A stretch of 21,277 nucleotides of DNA from positions 1 to 21,277 of the forward strand of contig CAAGJW010000048.1 of assembly GCA_900770215.1 (NCBI GenBank). Direction: 5' to 3'. The notes under the pieces were generated by a model, which saw only the letters and a program-made list of their open reading frames with translations, did not search any database and was not told the DNA's origin. The DNA is from Bacteroidales bacterium (lineage in GTDB: Bacteria; Bacteroidota; Bacteroidia; Bacteroidales; Muribaculaceae). Made by a program: the position numbers and the translations under genes. This document shows, one piece after another, positions 14,483 to 21,277 of the stretch. How positions within the stretch are numbered: the first letter of the stretch is position 1; each line of letters opens with the position of its first letter.

Positions 14483-14990
14483 CAATGACTGCGCCGGCAA
14501 GACACTCCTGGTGAAGTCGACCAACCGAATTCATGCCGCCTCAAGGCTTGCGACAGCCTCATGAAGCCGCCCTATGCAAAAATAGAAAAAATTCTTCATT
14601 ATCAACAACAGCAAGACGCTGACACAAGGGCTGGTGTCGCAAGCCGCGAGGCATTTTGTCACACACACATGTCTTGGCTTTTTGATGCATTTCATAAAAA
14701 AGCATGTACCTTTGCAGCAGTAAAGGCTTACGGTCTGGGGGGGGAAAAAACTTATTAATGCTGTACTAATTGTTTGAAAACACTGTCCTAATTGAAGTTG
14801 GAAGTGGCCAGGCCTCTACTGGCATGGGCAATTAAGGCCTGGCTGCACTCCAGCAAAAAACTGAAATGATCCAGCTGTGGAAGCACGGCTCTTGAAAAAA
14901 AACAACAACTGAGCGGAACATGCCAGTTTGCAACTATCTATTTTATTCACCGCCCCCACGCTGGGAGCACCACAACAAAAAAAGACAATA
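14483..14990. other. Non-coding stretch with an orphan promoter
   Basis: No convincing protein gene. It contains TTGTCACAC at 14656-14664, a promoter at 14681-14714, a G8-A6 tract at 14737-14750 and a nine-base-pair hairpin (14807-14815 with 14835-14843, GCCAGGCCT/AGGCCTGGC). The layout would fit a small RNA or a decayed gene. Confidence 0.5.
14681..14714 (+). promoter_or_regulatory. Predicted orphan promoter
   Basis: TTTG at 14681-14684, 22 bases, TACCTTTG at 14707-14714. A TTGTCACAC site lies 51 bases upstream of the -7 box, mirroring the lipoprotein promoter. No sizeable ORF follows for about 270 bases. Confidence 0.5.
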
Positions 14991-15080
14991 ATGAGAAGGC
15001 GCCTCTCAACATCCGACACCATATCTATCATCTTAGTCATCATCCTGCTGGTTGCGATTGTCTTTCTTATCCAGCCTTGA
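14991..15080 (+). CDS. Candidate small membrane peptide (29 aa)
   Basis: ATG at 14991, TGA at 15078-15080. The N-terminus is basic and polar (MRRRLSTSDT) and is followed by an unbroken hydrophobic helix (ISIILVIILLVAIVFLIQ) ending in Pro-stop. This is the shape of a single-pass small membrane protein with the N-terminus inside. The start follows an A-rich leader (AACAAAAAAAGACAAT), the normal initiation context here. A 23-codon ORF from 14920 ends in TAATG, overlapping this start by one base, which could couple translation but may be chance. The known family is not recognised; it lies 29 bases before the TPR-AraC gene. Confidence 0.4.
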   Translation: MRRRLSTSDTISIILVIILLVAIVFLIQP

Positions 15081-15092
15081 AAGAAAAATAGC

Positions 15093-15100
15093 TATCTTTG
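15093..15100 (+). promoter_or_regulatory. Predicted -7 box (TATCTTTG) for the TPR-AraC gene
   Basis: Full TAnnTTTG match ending only nine bases before the ATG at 15110, so the transcript would have almost no leader. No TTTG at the 19-base spacing. Confidence 0.5.
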
Positions 15101-15109
15101 CATCCAGAA

Positions 15110-16819
15110 ATGACCCAACATCGCACTGCATATATTTTGGCTTGTCTGATGTGGCTGCTGGCCGCCGTGGGCCAAGCCAGTCCTATCGACACGCTCGACA
15201 TCAACTACATCGACAAGCTATATGTGCGCGAGCCGCAACGCGCCTATCGCCTGCTGGCCCCAGCCTTGAAGCGCCAGGAGCGAGAGCACTGGAAAAACGA
15301 CACCCGCATGCACTATGAGCGAGTGGCGGGCTACGTGTGCCTGGGCAACAACCGCTATGCCGAGGCACTCAAGCACGCCTTTGCACTCAACGCGCCCACG
15401 AGCAAGGACGAGCTGGACCGCCTGATGGGGCTGGAGCTGCAATGCAACGTGATGGAGCTGCTGGGGCAATATGAACAGATGTCGCGCGTGGCCACCGAAA
15501 TCAAGGAGGGCGTCGACAACATGGGCGACCACGACCCCAAGACGTGGGGGACCAAGGTGTTTTTCACCCTTTACTACGAGTACTACAAAATCCAGGCCTT
15601 GTCAAGCACCGGCAAGAAGAGCGAGGCCATGCAGGCGCTGCGCGATGCCCGGACCCTGCTTGCCAAGTGCTCGGCCGATCCCGATGCCGGGGTGCGCAAC
15701 AATTGCGCCATCATGCGACATGCCCTCGACGTGCAGCAAGCCGACATCTACCTCGACAACGGCATGGTAGCCGAGGCTGCACAATACATCCCCGAGGTGA
15801 TTGCCGCTCTCGAAAAGGAGCAGCGGCTGGGGGGCGACGGGATAACCGACAAGGCAGGCTACGACATTCACCGCATCGAGCTCAACCTGCGGCTGGCGCT
15901 GGCGCTGGCCAAGAGCGGCAACAAAGCCGAGGCCGTGAAGGCAGCCGACAGCGCCCAAGCCCTGATGCGCAACTACTCCCCCGCGAGCGATGCCCTGGGG
16001 CGGTTGCTCGAGGTGTATGTGACCACCGGCCACGTGCCTGCTGCGGTCCTCAACGAGTGCGAGCGCTACTATCGCAGCAACCGCGCCACCCCGTCGGTCG
16101 AGCTGGCCCTAATATGCAACAATCTGCTCTACTACTACATCCAGCAGGGCCATCGCGACAAGGCCATGCACATGTACAACGAGGCTCAACGCGTAAACGA
16201 CCACCTGAACCGTGTGAACATGGAGTTTTACAACGTGATGAGCGAGAACTCGGCACTGCGCACGGCCTACTACAAGCAACGCGTGCACAAGATGGTGGCC
16301 ATAGGCCTGGCCCTGGCCTCCATCATCTTTATCGTGATGTCGTCGGTCTATCGCCACCGCCGCCTGCGCGACAGCGAGTATCTCTACAAGTTTGTGAAAC
16401 TGGCCGCCCAGCGCGCCCCTGCCCCCGCCGTGGCCAAGGCTGCCCCCCGGCAAGAGGACGAGCAAAACCTCGTGCAGCGCATCGAGGCCGCCCTGCTACA
16501 AGACGACATCTACCTGAACGCCAGCACCGACTTCTCGGTCGTCGAAGACCGCCTCAAGATGCGGCGACAGGCCATCACCCAGGAGCTGAGCGAGACCTAC
16601 AACACCACACTGGGCGAAATCCTCACCGACCTGCGGCTGCAGCATGCCTGCAAGCTGCTGGAGACGACCGACTATGTGCTCGAGTATGTGGCCATGCAAT
16701 CGGGCTTCGGCACGTCGCGCACCTTCTACCGCGCCTTCAAGAAGAAGTACAACCTCACGCCCACCGAGTACCGCAACCTGGGCCGCACCGCCCGGGCCCA
16801 AGGGCAAGACCGCCAGTGA
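15110..16819 (+). CDS. Membrane-anchored TPR sensor with C-terminal AraC-type DNA-binding domain (569 aa)
   Basis: The ATG at 15110 starts a signal-like segment (MTQHRTAYILACLMWLLAAV). A periplasmic helical array of TPR-type repeats occupies about residues 30-380 (for example ERVAGYVCLGNNRYAEALKH, LRLALALAKSGNKAEAVKAA, YYIQQGHRDKAMHMYNEAQR). One transmembrane helix is at about 394-414 (MVAIGLALASIIFIVMSSVY), followed by a basic stop-transfer RHRRLRDS. The cytoplasmic end (about 467-562) is an AraC/XylS HTH: LQHACKLLETTDYVLEYVAM then SGFGTSRTFYRAFKKKYNLT PTEYR. It lacks the kinase and receiver modules of hybrid two-component systems, so it is a one-component transmembrane regulator. It converges on the outer-membrane receptor-like gene at 16881-19172, a plausible but unproven target. 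Confidence 0.9.
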   Translation: MTQHRTAYILACLMWLLAAVGQASPIDTLDINYIDKLYVREPQRAYRLLAPALKRQEREHWKNDTRMHYERVAGYVCLGNNRYAEALKHAFALNAPTSKDELDRLMGLELQCNVMELLGQYEQMSRVATEIKEGVDNMGDHDPKTWGTKVFFTLYYEYYKIQALSSTGKKSEAMQALRDARTLLAKCSADPDAGVRNNCAIMRHALDVQQADIYLDNGMVAEAAQYIPEVIAALEKEQRLGGDGITDKAGYDIHRIELNLRLALALAKSGNKAEAVKAADSAQALMRNYSPASDALGRLLEVYVTTGHVPAAVLNECERYYRSNRATPSVELALICNNLLYYYIQQGHRDKAMHMYNEAQRVNDHLNRVNMEFYNVMSENSALRTAYYKQRVHKMVAIGLALASIIFIVMSSVYRHRRLRDSEYLYKFVKLAAQRAPAPAVAKAAPRQEDEQNLVQRIEAALLQDDIYLNASTDFSVVEDRLKMRRQAITQELSETYNTTLGEILTDLRLQHACKLLETTDYVLEYVAMQSGFGTSRTFYRAFKKKYNLTPTEYRNLGRTARAQGQDRQ

Positions 16820-16880
16820 TCCCCGATAAGGTATAAATTTAGCCAATCGTGACTCAAGGGTGGCGAGAGGGCTCTCCCCA

Positions 16881-19172
16881 CTACTTGGTGCCTGTGAGGA
16901 TGCCGGCATCGGTATCGGCGTTCTTGATGCGCTGCTCGGCCTGCGAGCGACGCTTGCCGAAGTCGAGATTGAAGTGAACGTCGATGCCAAACACGCGACA
17001 CAAGTTCTTCGACCACATGAGCTGCTTGTAGGGAGCAAGGCTGGAGCGGTTCTCGACCGACATCTCGTAGTGCGAGCTGAAGATATTCTGGAACTGCAGC
17101 TCCACGCCCCAACGCTCCCGGTTGTAGCCCGCCACCAAGCTGTGAGAGGCCTCGTCCTTGTTGATGGTCTCACCCCACAGGCTGTGGAAGCTCGTCTCCA
17201 CGTTGGCGCCCATATACCAGTTGTTGTACATGGCCATCAAGTTGCCGCGCACGCCCCAGTTGGTGTGGGTGTGGGTGTAGTCGTTGCCCTTGCTGATGTA
17301 GCGGTTCACATAGGGTGTGACCTGTATCATCAGGTGCTCGGCCCAGGGCTGCGCCTGGATGCTCACCTGCGAGTTGAGGCGGTGGAAGCCTTTCTGGTTG
17401 GCATAGCTGCGCACATACATGCCGTCCTCATAGGTCGTTTGCTCCATAAACGGCTTGTCGTCGTAGCTGTAGCGGGTGAACCACTCGGCACTGAACCACT
17501 TGGTGTCGACGCTCAGCGAAAACTCGTTGCTGTAGAACGTGACGGTGTGCAGGTTGGGATTGCCGCGGCGCAGCTGGTAGATGTCCATTTGCTGCTCCAC
17601 GTTGCTCAACTCGGAGAGCGAAGGCGCATAGCCGCCTATATAGCCCTTGTACCGCACCCTGACGTGATTGCCGAAGCGATAACCCAACTGGATGGTGGGG
17701 CGGAAGATGTATTTATCCTGCTTGGCACCGCCCTGGCTCAGGTGGGTGCGCATGACGCCAAGCCCTATGGTGTAGTCAAAGCGTCCCAGCTTGGAATACC
17801 ACTCGCCAAAGGCATAGGTCTCGTTGTTGTTCATCTTCACCGTTGAGCTGTCGGTGCCCGTGTAGATGTTGCGGGTGTGCGACTGCTGGTGGCGCACCCC
17901 GAACGAGAAACGCGAGTCCTTGACATTCTGCTCATAGATGGCTTCGGCAATGGCCGAGTACTTGTCGCCGTCGACATGGGAGGTGATCTCTTGCATGCCA
18001 GCGTCGCCCGATTGCCTGAACAAGCGGTGGCTGGCGCTGTTGATGTAGGTGCCGGTGAGGTCAAGGTAGAGGTGCTTGCCCTTGGCAAACTCATGCTGGT
18101 AGTACACGTCGAGCGACGGGCTGTTGCTGTGGGTCTTGGTGTGGTCGGTCACCTTATAGGTAGTGCCTTCCTGCTTGAGCAGCGAGTTGCGGTCGGTCAC
18201 CGAGTTGGGCGTGTTGTTGTACATGTCGCGGAAGGTGAGGCTCAACTGGTTGCCGCCGGTGGTATAGTCGTAGCCCACACTCAAGTTCACATTGTCGTAC
18301 TTGGCCTTGGTCTTCTGGCCTATCTCTTGGTTCTCTATTGCGGGCGATGTGGCGTTGAACGACTCTGTGTTCTCGCGCAGCCACTTGATGTCGCGGCGGT
18401 TCCAGTTCACCGAGGCTTTCACGCTCGACTTGCCGGCGTGGTAGTTGCTCGACAGCTGGTAGTCGCCTATGCCCAGCGGGTTGATGGTGTTCATGAGCTC
18501 GCCCGAGACGTTGCCGCCTGCCGTCTTCTCTTTCAAGATGATGTCGATCACAGCCGAGACGTTGCCGTACCTCAGGCCGGGGTTGTCGTGATACTCCACC
18601 TTGAGCACGTCGGCAGGCTGCAGCGCCTTCACATCTTGTATCTCGGCCTTCACGCCGTTGATGCGCAGCTCCACGGCATCGCCCGTGGTAGTGGTCACCG
18701 AGCCGTTGAGCGTGTTCACACTGATGCGCGACAGCTGCAGGTGCTGCAACAGGGCCACGCCATTGCTCGAGGTCTTGCGCTGCAACTGCGAGGGAATCAC
18801 GATTTGCCGGTCGGCCTTCCTTATCACGCTACTGGCCGTGACCGTGACGCCGCTCAGCGTCTGGCTCTCGGGCGCCATGGCTATAGCGCCCAGGTCCATC
18901 TTGCTCGACACGTTGCGGCACTCTATGTGCTGGGGGGTGTATCCCAGAAAGGTGATCGTGATCACATAGTCCTGTCCCTTCTGGGTGCTGAGTTCAAATT
19001 GGCCCAGGCTGTCGGTCATGACGCCAGTCATGGCTTTCTCCTCGCCCATGCGGTAGAGCGAAACTGTGGCCGCGGGCAACGGCTGCTTGTTCTCGTCGAC
19101 AACGACGCCCGTGGTTTGTGCGCACAGGCACAAGGCTTGCAGCATGGCAAGCGCAAAGACAAAGTGCTTCAT
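16881..19172 (-). CDS. Outer-membrane beta-barrel (TonB-receptor-like) family protein (763 aa)
   Basis: The signal peptide is MKHFVFALAMLQALCLCAQ. Residues about 20-105 are a CarboxypepD_reg-like fold (TTGVVVDENKQPLPAATVSL, then LGQFELSTQKGQDYVITITF). A plug-like part follows at about 108-215 (SGVTVTASSVIRKADRQIVI, ELRINGVKAEIQDVKALQ, YGNVSAVIDIILKE). The remainder is a long barrel with alternating strands (YRFGNHVRVRYKGYIGGYAP, SLSVDTKWFSAEWFTRYSYD). This is the outer-membrane beta-barrel family of Bacteroidetes, shorter than SusC receptors, with no SusD partner beside it. I see no clear TonB box. The C-terminal 20 residues (RIKNADTDAGILTGTK) extend past the last strand. The cargo is unknown. 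A -7 box lies 36 bases upstream. Confidence 0.9.
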   Translation of the reverse strand: MKHFVFALAMLQALCLCAQTTGVVVDENKQPLPAATVSLYRMGEEKAMTGVMTDSLGQFELSTQKGQDYVITITFLGYTPQHIECRNVSSKMDLGAIAMAPESQTLSGVTVTASSVIRKADRQIVIPSQLQRKTSSNGVALLQHLQLSRISVNTLNGSVTTTTGDAVELRINGVKAEIQDVKALQPADVLKVEYHDNPGLRYGNVSAVIDIILKEKTAGGNVSGELMNTINPLGIGDYQLSSNYHAGKSSVKASVNWNRRDIKWLRENTESFNATSPAIENQEIGQKTKAKYDNVNLSVGYDYTTGGNQLSLTFRDMYNNTPNSVTDRNSLLKQEGTTYKVTDHTKTHSNSPSLDVYYQHEFAKGKHLYLDLTGTYINSASHRLFRQSGDAGMQEITSHVDGDKYSAIAEAIYEQNVKDSRFSFGVRHQQSHTRNIYTGTDSSTVKMNNNETYAFGEWYSKLGRFDYTIGLGVMRTHLSQGGAKQDKYIFRPTIQLGYRFGNHVRVRYKGYIGGYAPSLSELSNVEQQMDIYQLRRGNPNLHTVTFYSNEFSLSVDTKWFSAEWFTRYSYDDKPFMEQTTYEDGMYVRSYANQKGFHRLNSQVSIQAQPWAEHLMIQVTPYVNRYISKGNDYTHTHTNWGVRGNLMAMYNNWYMGANVETSFHSLWGETINKDEASHSLVAGYNRERWGVELQFQNIFSSHYEMSVENRSSLAPYKQLMWSKNLCRVFGIDVHFNLDFGKRRSQAEQRIKNADTDAGILTGTK

Positions 19173-19207
19173 TATGAGTTTTATCCAAAGATTGTGAATT
19201 GCCGATG

Positions 19208-19215
19208 CAAAGGTA
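19208..19215 (-). promoter_or_regulatory. Predicted -7 box (TACCTTTG) for the beta-barrel gene
   Basis: Minus-strand TAnnTTTG match, 36 bases before the ATG at 19172. The -33 element is not recognisable. Confidence 0.5.
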
Positions 19216-19293
19216 ATAACTCCTGTGGTGCTGCTTATATCTCAAGTTGGAAAATTAATAGCAAATTTTTACAATGCCAACATTTACCATCTC

Positions 19294-19324
19294 TTTGATT
19301 TTCTATAGATAATGACTAACTTTG
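19294..19324 (+). promoter_or_regulatory. Canonical Bacteroidetes promoter for the AraC gene
   Basis: TTTG at 19294-19297, exactly 19 bases, TAACTTTG at 19317-19324. Leader of about 65 bases to the ATG at 19395. The intact promoter argues that the frameshift downstream is recent or reversible. Confidence 0.8.
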
Positions 19325-19394
19325 CGATTGCTATTTAATTAGCCCAAATGGCGAGACGACATGACACCCGATTGCCGACATTAAAACTGCTATA

Positions 19395-20308
19395 ATGAAA
19401 CAGGAAGATCTCGACCTTAGAGACACCGTTATTGACCAGCAGGTCATGCCCGAGTTTGATTTTTCAAATTCAGGGCAAAAGATATTCGGGGTCGAGAAAA
19501 CTGATTTTTCTCTCAAGACGAAAGATGAGAAATACGTATTGAATCATACGCATTCCCATGATTTTTACCTGGTGGCATTGTTCCAAGATGCGGATTTTGA
19601 TTACGAGGTGGACATGACCAAGACGCATTTGCAGGGCAAGGTCGCAATCTTGCTACAACCAGGCCAGTATCATCAATTCGCGAACGTGAGAAAAGCTGCG
19701 GGCTACGTAGTTTGTTTCACTGAAGACGTTTTCGAACTTGTTTCTCCGCAATTCTCCTCAAGACTGAAAGCCGATTTATTTTTGAATACATCATATATAT
19801 TAGAGGATGACGACACCATGTGCCTCATGGAGGATATGTTTCGGCAGCTCATCAGAGTAGAGGGTAACCAGCAAGTTGGCAATCAAAGAAACCTATCCGA
19901 GTCACTTATCATCACATTGCTATCCGCTCTCTACGATTTTCCCGGCTTGAAGTGCGGCAAATTGTTGGCCAATCAAAACTTGCAGGCACCTCGCCGTGAC
20001 TTGTATCTCAGTTTTGTGGCGATGGTCGAGCAAGAGTTCAGGGGGGGCACACCGTAAAGGAGTACGCCGACAGGCTGGGCGTTTCGCAACGTGCACTGTC
20101 GCTATGCACGCACGATAACGTCAACAAGACACCGCTCGCCATCATCAACGAGCGACTGCTATTGGAGGCCAAGCGCAACTTGCGGTACACCACTCTCAGG
20201 GTGAGCGAGATAGCTTATGATTTAGGTTTTGCCGATGCATCCCACTTTGTTGCATTCTTCAAGAAACACACAGGATGCACGCCGCTGGTATACAGAACCA
20301 CCTGCTAA
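19395..20308 (+). pseudogene. AraC-family transcriptional regulator split by a frameshift at a G7 tract
   Basis: Frame one (19395-20057) gives a cupin-type ligand domain (EKYVLNHTHSHDFYLVALFQ, then KVAILLQPGQYHQFANVRKA) and the start of the linker (LYLSFVAMVEQEFRGG), then stops at TAA. From 20048 the next frame continues with HTVKEYADRLGVSQRALSLC, then LLLEAKRNLRYTTLRVSEIA and YDLGFADASHFVAFFKKHTG, the two helix-turn-helix units of AraC/XylS, ending at TAA 20306-20308. Adding one G to the seven at 20041-20047 (or removing two) would restore about 304 residues, the normal length. As written, the first product lacks any DNA-binding domain. Causes may be phase variation, decay or a sequencing error. 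The DNA is AT-richer than its neighbours. Confidence 0.85.
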
Positions 20309-20491
20309 CAGGACGCCGGCATGTGACGGAAATCTGTTATATGTGCGACCTATCTATGCATGCCTCCCTCCATGGGGTACCTGAAAGCCTCAAAATAACC
20401 ACCACAAGAGTTAAGTGCAGGCAATTTTAAGACAAGTAGGACCGCAGTCTATACTGTCGTCCTGTGTGCAGTTTGGAAATATTGATATAAT

Positions 20492-20678
20492 CTATATTGC
20501 AGAATAGAAGAACCTCCCCTCATTGTAACCTATTATATAGTCACCACTTTCACTTACGGCAATAGATGTTATTTTACGACGAGTTTTAAGGATCTATTAT
20601 AGTCGTCTGAATTTGTCCATTTATCTCAACAGGGATAAATAGGGCAAGCGTCACTATTATAGCGAGAAATGTTCTCAT
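20492..20678 (-). pseudogene. Relic of a secreted-protein gene
   Basis: The ATG at 20678 gives a signal peptide (MRTFLAIIVTLALFIPVEIN, then GQIQTTIIDP) and a stop at 20588-20586. Shifting one frame near 20590, the reading continues ILKTRRKITSIAVSESGDYI, then IGYNEGRFFYSAI, and stops at 20492. The second half has the look of one blade of a beta-propeller. A TATCTTTG -7 box precedes it at 20711-20704. It is too short to be a whole protein, so it is a frameshifted, truncated remnant. Confidence 0.5.
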
Positions 20679-20703
20679 AATATTCTGTTTATGGGGACAA
20701 ATG

Positions 20704-20711
20704 CAAAGATA
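20704..20711 (-). promoter_or_regulatory. Predicted -7 box (TATCTTTG) of the gene relic
   Basis: Full TAnnTTTG match on the minus strand, 26 bases before the relic's ATG. No clear -33 element. Confidence 0.4.
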
Positions 20712-20993
20712 TAGAAAAAAAAACAAATTCCAGTTAAATAACATTAAAATCCCGCATTTTCCATCTCATGTGACCGACATTCAATCTCTAAGGAGATGTA
20801 CTGCTCGTTGTAAAGATGCAAGATAGCCGAAAAAAAAAATTTTGTTGCGCGATACATCTCATCAACGACCAAGGCATTATTGAATGAAATAGCCCTGCTC
20901 TATGGCGATAAAAACCGGTGAACTCACTTGCTTTCCCAAAACAAAATTGGTTATCTTCACTACATCATAATATAATGAAGGAAGGAAGAATGA

Positions 20994-21119
20994 ATGAATG
21001 GAAACAGTTCTAAACTGCTATCACAAGAAAAAAGCACTCAAACTCCAGTCGATAGCATCTTGGAGGAAGCTGAATCTTTCGCACAAGGAGTGCTCAAATC
21101 CATTCAAGAGGTTGCGTGA
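20994..21119 (+). CDS. Possible small ORF (41 aa) next to the IS edge
   Basis: The ATG at 20994 is preceded by a purine-rich AAGGAAGGAAGA. The product is polar and helical (MNGNSSKLLSQEKSTQTPVD, then SILEEAESFAQGVLKSIQEV). It ends at TGA 21117-21119, six bases before the probable insertion-sequence end. I recognise no family, and it could be a gene fragment or chance. Confidence 0.25.
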   Translation: MNGNSSKLLSQEKSTQTPVDSILEEAESFAQGVLKSIQEVA

Positions 21120-21164
21120 ACAACGTAACCATCCGAAAAGAGCCGTCTTGCTGATGTGAAAAAA

Positions 21165-21192
21165 AAATCTCGCGGGATTACTCGCGAGATTT
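21165..21192 (-). terminator. Intrinsic terminator overlapping the transposase stop codon
   Basis: Arms AAATCTCGCG (21165-21174) and CGCGAGATTT (21183-21192) pair perfectly. On the minus strand the stem runs into T9 (21167-21159). The TAA stop lies in the eight-base loop, so the last codons form one arm. Confidence 0.85.
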
Positions 21193-21277
21193 CTTGTAGT
21201 AGTATGGGAGCAGGTTCTTGATTTGTTCGGGCGGTGTGTCGTCGCGGATGTTGTCGAGGGCGTGGATGAGCCACTCG
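21178..21277 (-). CDS. IS66-family transposase, C-terminal 32 residues (partial)
   Basis: The visible end reads EWLIHALDNIRDDTPPEQIK then NLLPYYYKKSRE-stop. The pattern EWL...L..I.......I..LLP near the C-terminus is typical of the IS66 transposase (TnpC), where it follows the DDE catalytic core. The rest of the gene lies beyond the window. The direction is right to left, so the element's transposase end faces the AraC gene. Confidence 0.7.
   Translation of the reverse strand, partial: EWLIHALDNIRDDTPPEQIKNLLPYYYKKSRE

Larger units (their letters stand above)
20309..21124. other. AT-rich stretch with gene debris
   Basis: No full-length gene. It holds an imperfect hairpin near 20436-20461, the relic at 20492-20678 with its -7 box, a possible 41-codon ORF, and the edge of an IS66-type element. 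The composition differs visibly from the rest of the window. Confidence 0.5.
21125..21277 (-). mobile_element. End of an IS66-family insertion sequence (continues beyond window)
   Basis: The outer boundary is placed at GTAACCATCCG (21125), since IS66-family ends typically begin GTAA. The evidence for the family is the transposase C-terminus at 21178-21277. The other end and the 8-bp target duplication are outside the window, so the exact boundary is a proposal. Confidence 0.5.

Noticed and set aside
14561..14758. A 65-codon ORF beginning MKPPYAKIEK
   Set aside because: It runs straight through the predicted promoter and the TTGTCACA box, and its product looks random.
15544..16836. A 430-codon second frame within the TPR-AraC gene
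   Set aside because: The translation is Arg/Pro/Gln-rich, as expected of a +1 shadow in GC-rich DNA. The other frame has the TM helix and HTH domain.
17877..19298. A 473-codon plus-strand frame opposite the beta-barrel gene
   Set aside because: It is a shadow of a well-supported minus-strand gene. It runs past that gene's start into the promoter and has no coherent protein pattern.
20760..20890. A minus-strand ORF of about 45 codons beginning MPWSLMRCIA
   Set aside because: It contains a homopolymeric T run read as FFF and overlaps a promoter-like stretch; no protein-like features.
1..21277. CRISPR arrays, tRNA or rRNA genes, polysaccharide-utilisation (SusC/SusD) pair
   Set aside because: No regularly spaced direct repeats, no cloverleaf-like segments, and the one receptor-like gene has no SusD-type partner next to it.

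Overview
This window reads as chromosome of a member of the Bacteroidales, with a GC-rich core. The evidence is the promoter style, the protein families and the secretion style. Many genes have a TAnnTTTG -7 box, and several also have TTTG exactly 19 bases upstream, which is the Bacteroidetes housekeeping sigma pattern. The families include an ECF sigma / anti-sigma-like pair, outer-membrane beta-barrel proteins with a CarboxypepD_reg-like N-terminus, a BspA-type leucine-rich-repeat protein, a choice-of-anchor/Fn3 secreted protein, and a TPR-AraC membrane regulator. A family-level assignment such as Muribaculaceae or Prevotellaceae would be a guess. I see no rRNA, tRNA, CRISPR array or phage module.

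Layout. 1-612: a small hypothetical gene and a strong hairpin. 613-2717 (minus): a compact operon of ECF sigma factor, membrane anti-sigma-like protein (ATGA overlap) and a secreted protein. 2899-3858 (minus): an outer-membrane-type protein with a textbook promoter. 4122-4794 (plus): a four-helix membrane protein overlapping a small XRE regulator. 4879-8031 (minus): a 1050-residue secreted multidomain protein. 8032-8717: a long non-coding stretch with two predicted promoters and one copy of a dispersed repeat. 8718-9434: TauE/SafE-type permease. 9781-11034: BspA-like LRR protein behind a long structured leader. 11198-11986 (minus): a decaying locus, an ECF sigma without region 4 followed by remnants of a TonB-type receptor. 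12176-13629 (minus): an NlpE-like lipoprotein and an FMN-dependent alpha-hydroxy-acid oxidase-like enzyme. 13946-14482: a putative surface lipoprotein. 14483-15109: mostly non-coding, with an orphan promoter and a 29-codon membrane-peptide ORF. 15110-16819: TPR-AraC regulator with its own transmembrane helix, convergent with 16881-19172, an outer-membrane beta-barrel receptor-like protein.

The last 2 kb (about 19200-21277) is AT-richer and looks accessory. It holds an AraC regulator broken by a frameshift at a G7 tract, a signal-peptide gene relic, and the end of an IS66-family element running off the window.

No single locus can be called a new system from sequence alone. The best leads are the shared TTGTCACA promoter architecture at 13.8 and 14.65 kb, the dispersed intergenic repeat, the 29-residue membrane peptide, the structured BspA leader, and the two decay events (truncated sigma/receptor locus, poly-G frameshifted AraC).
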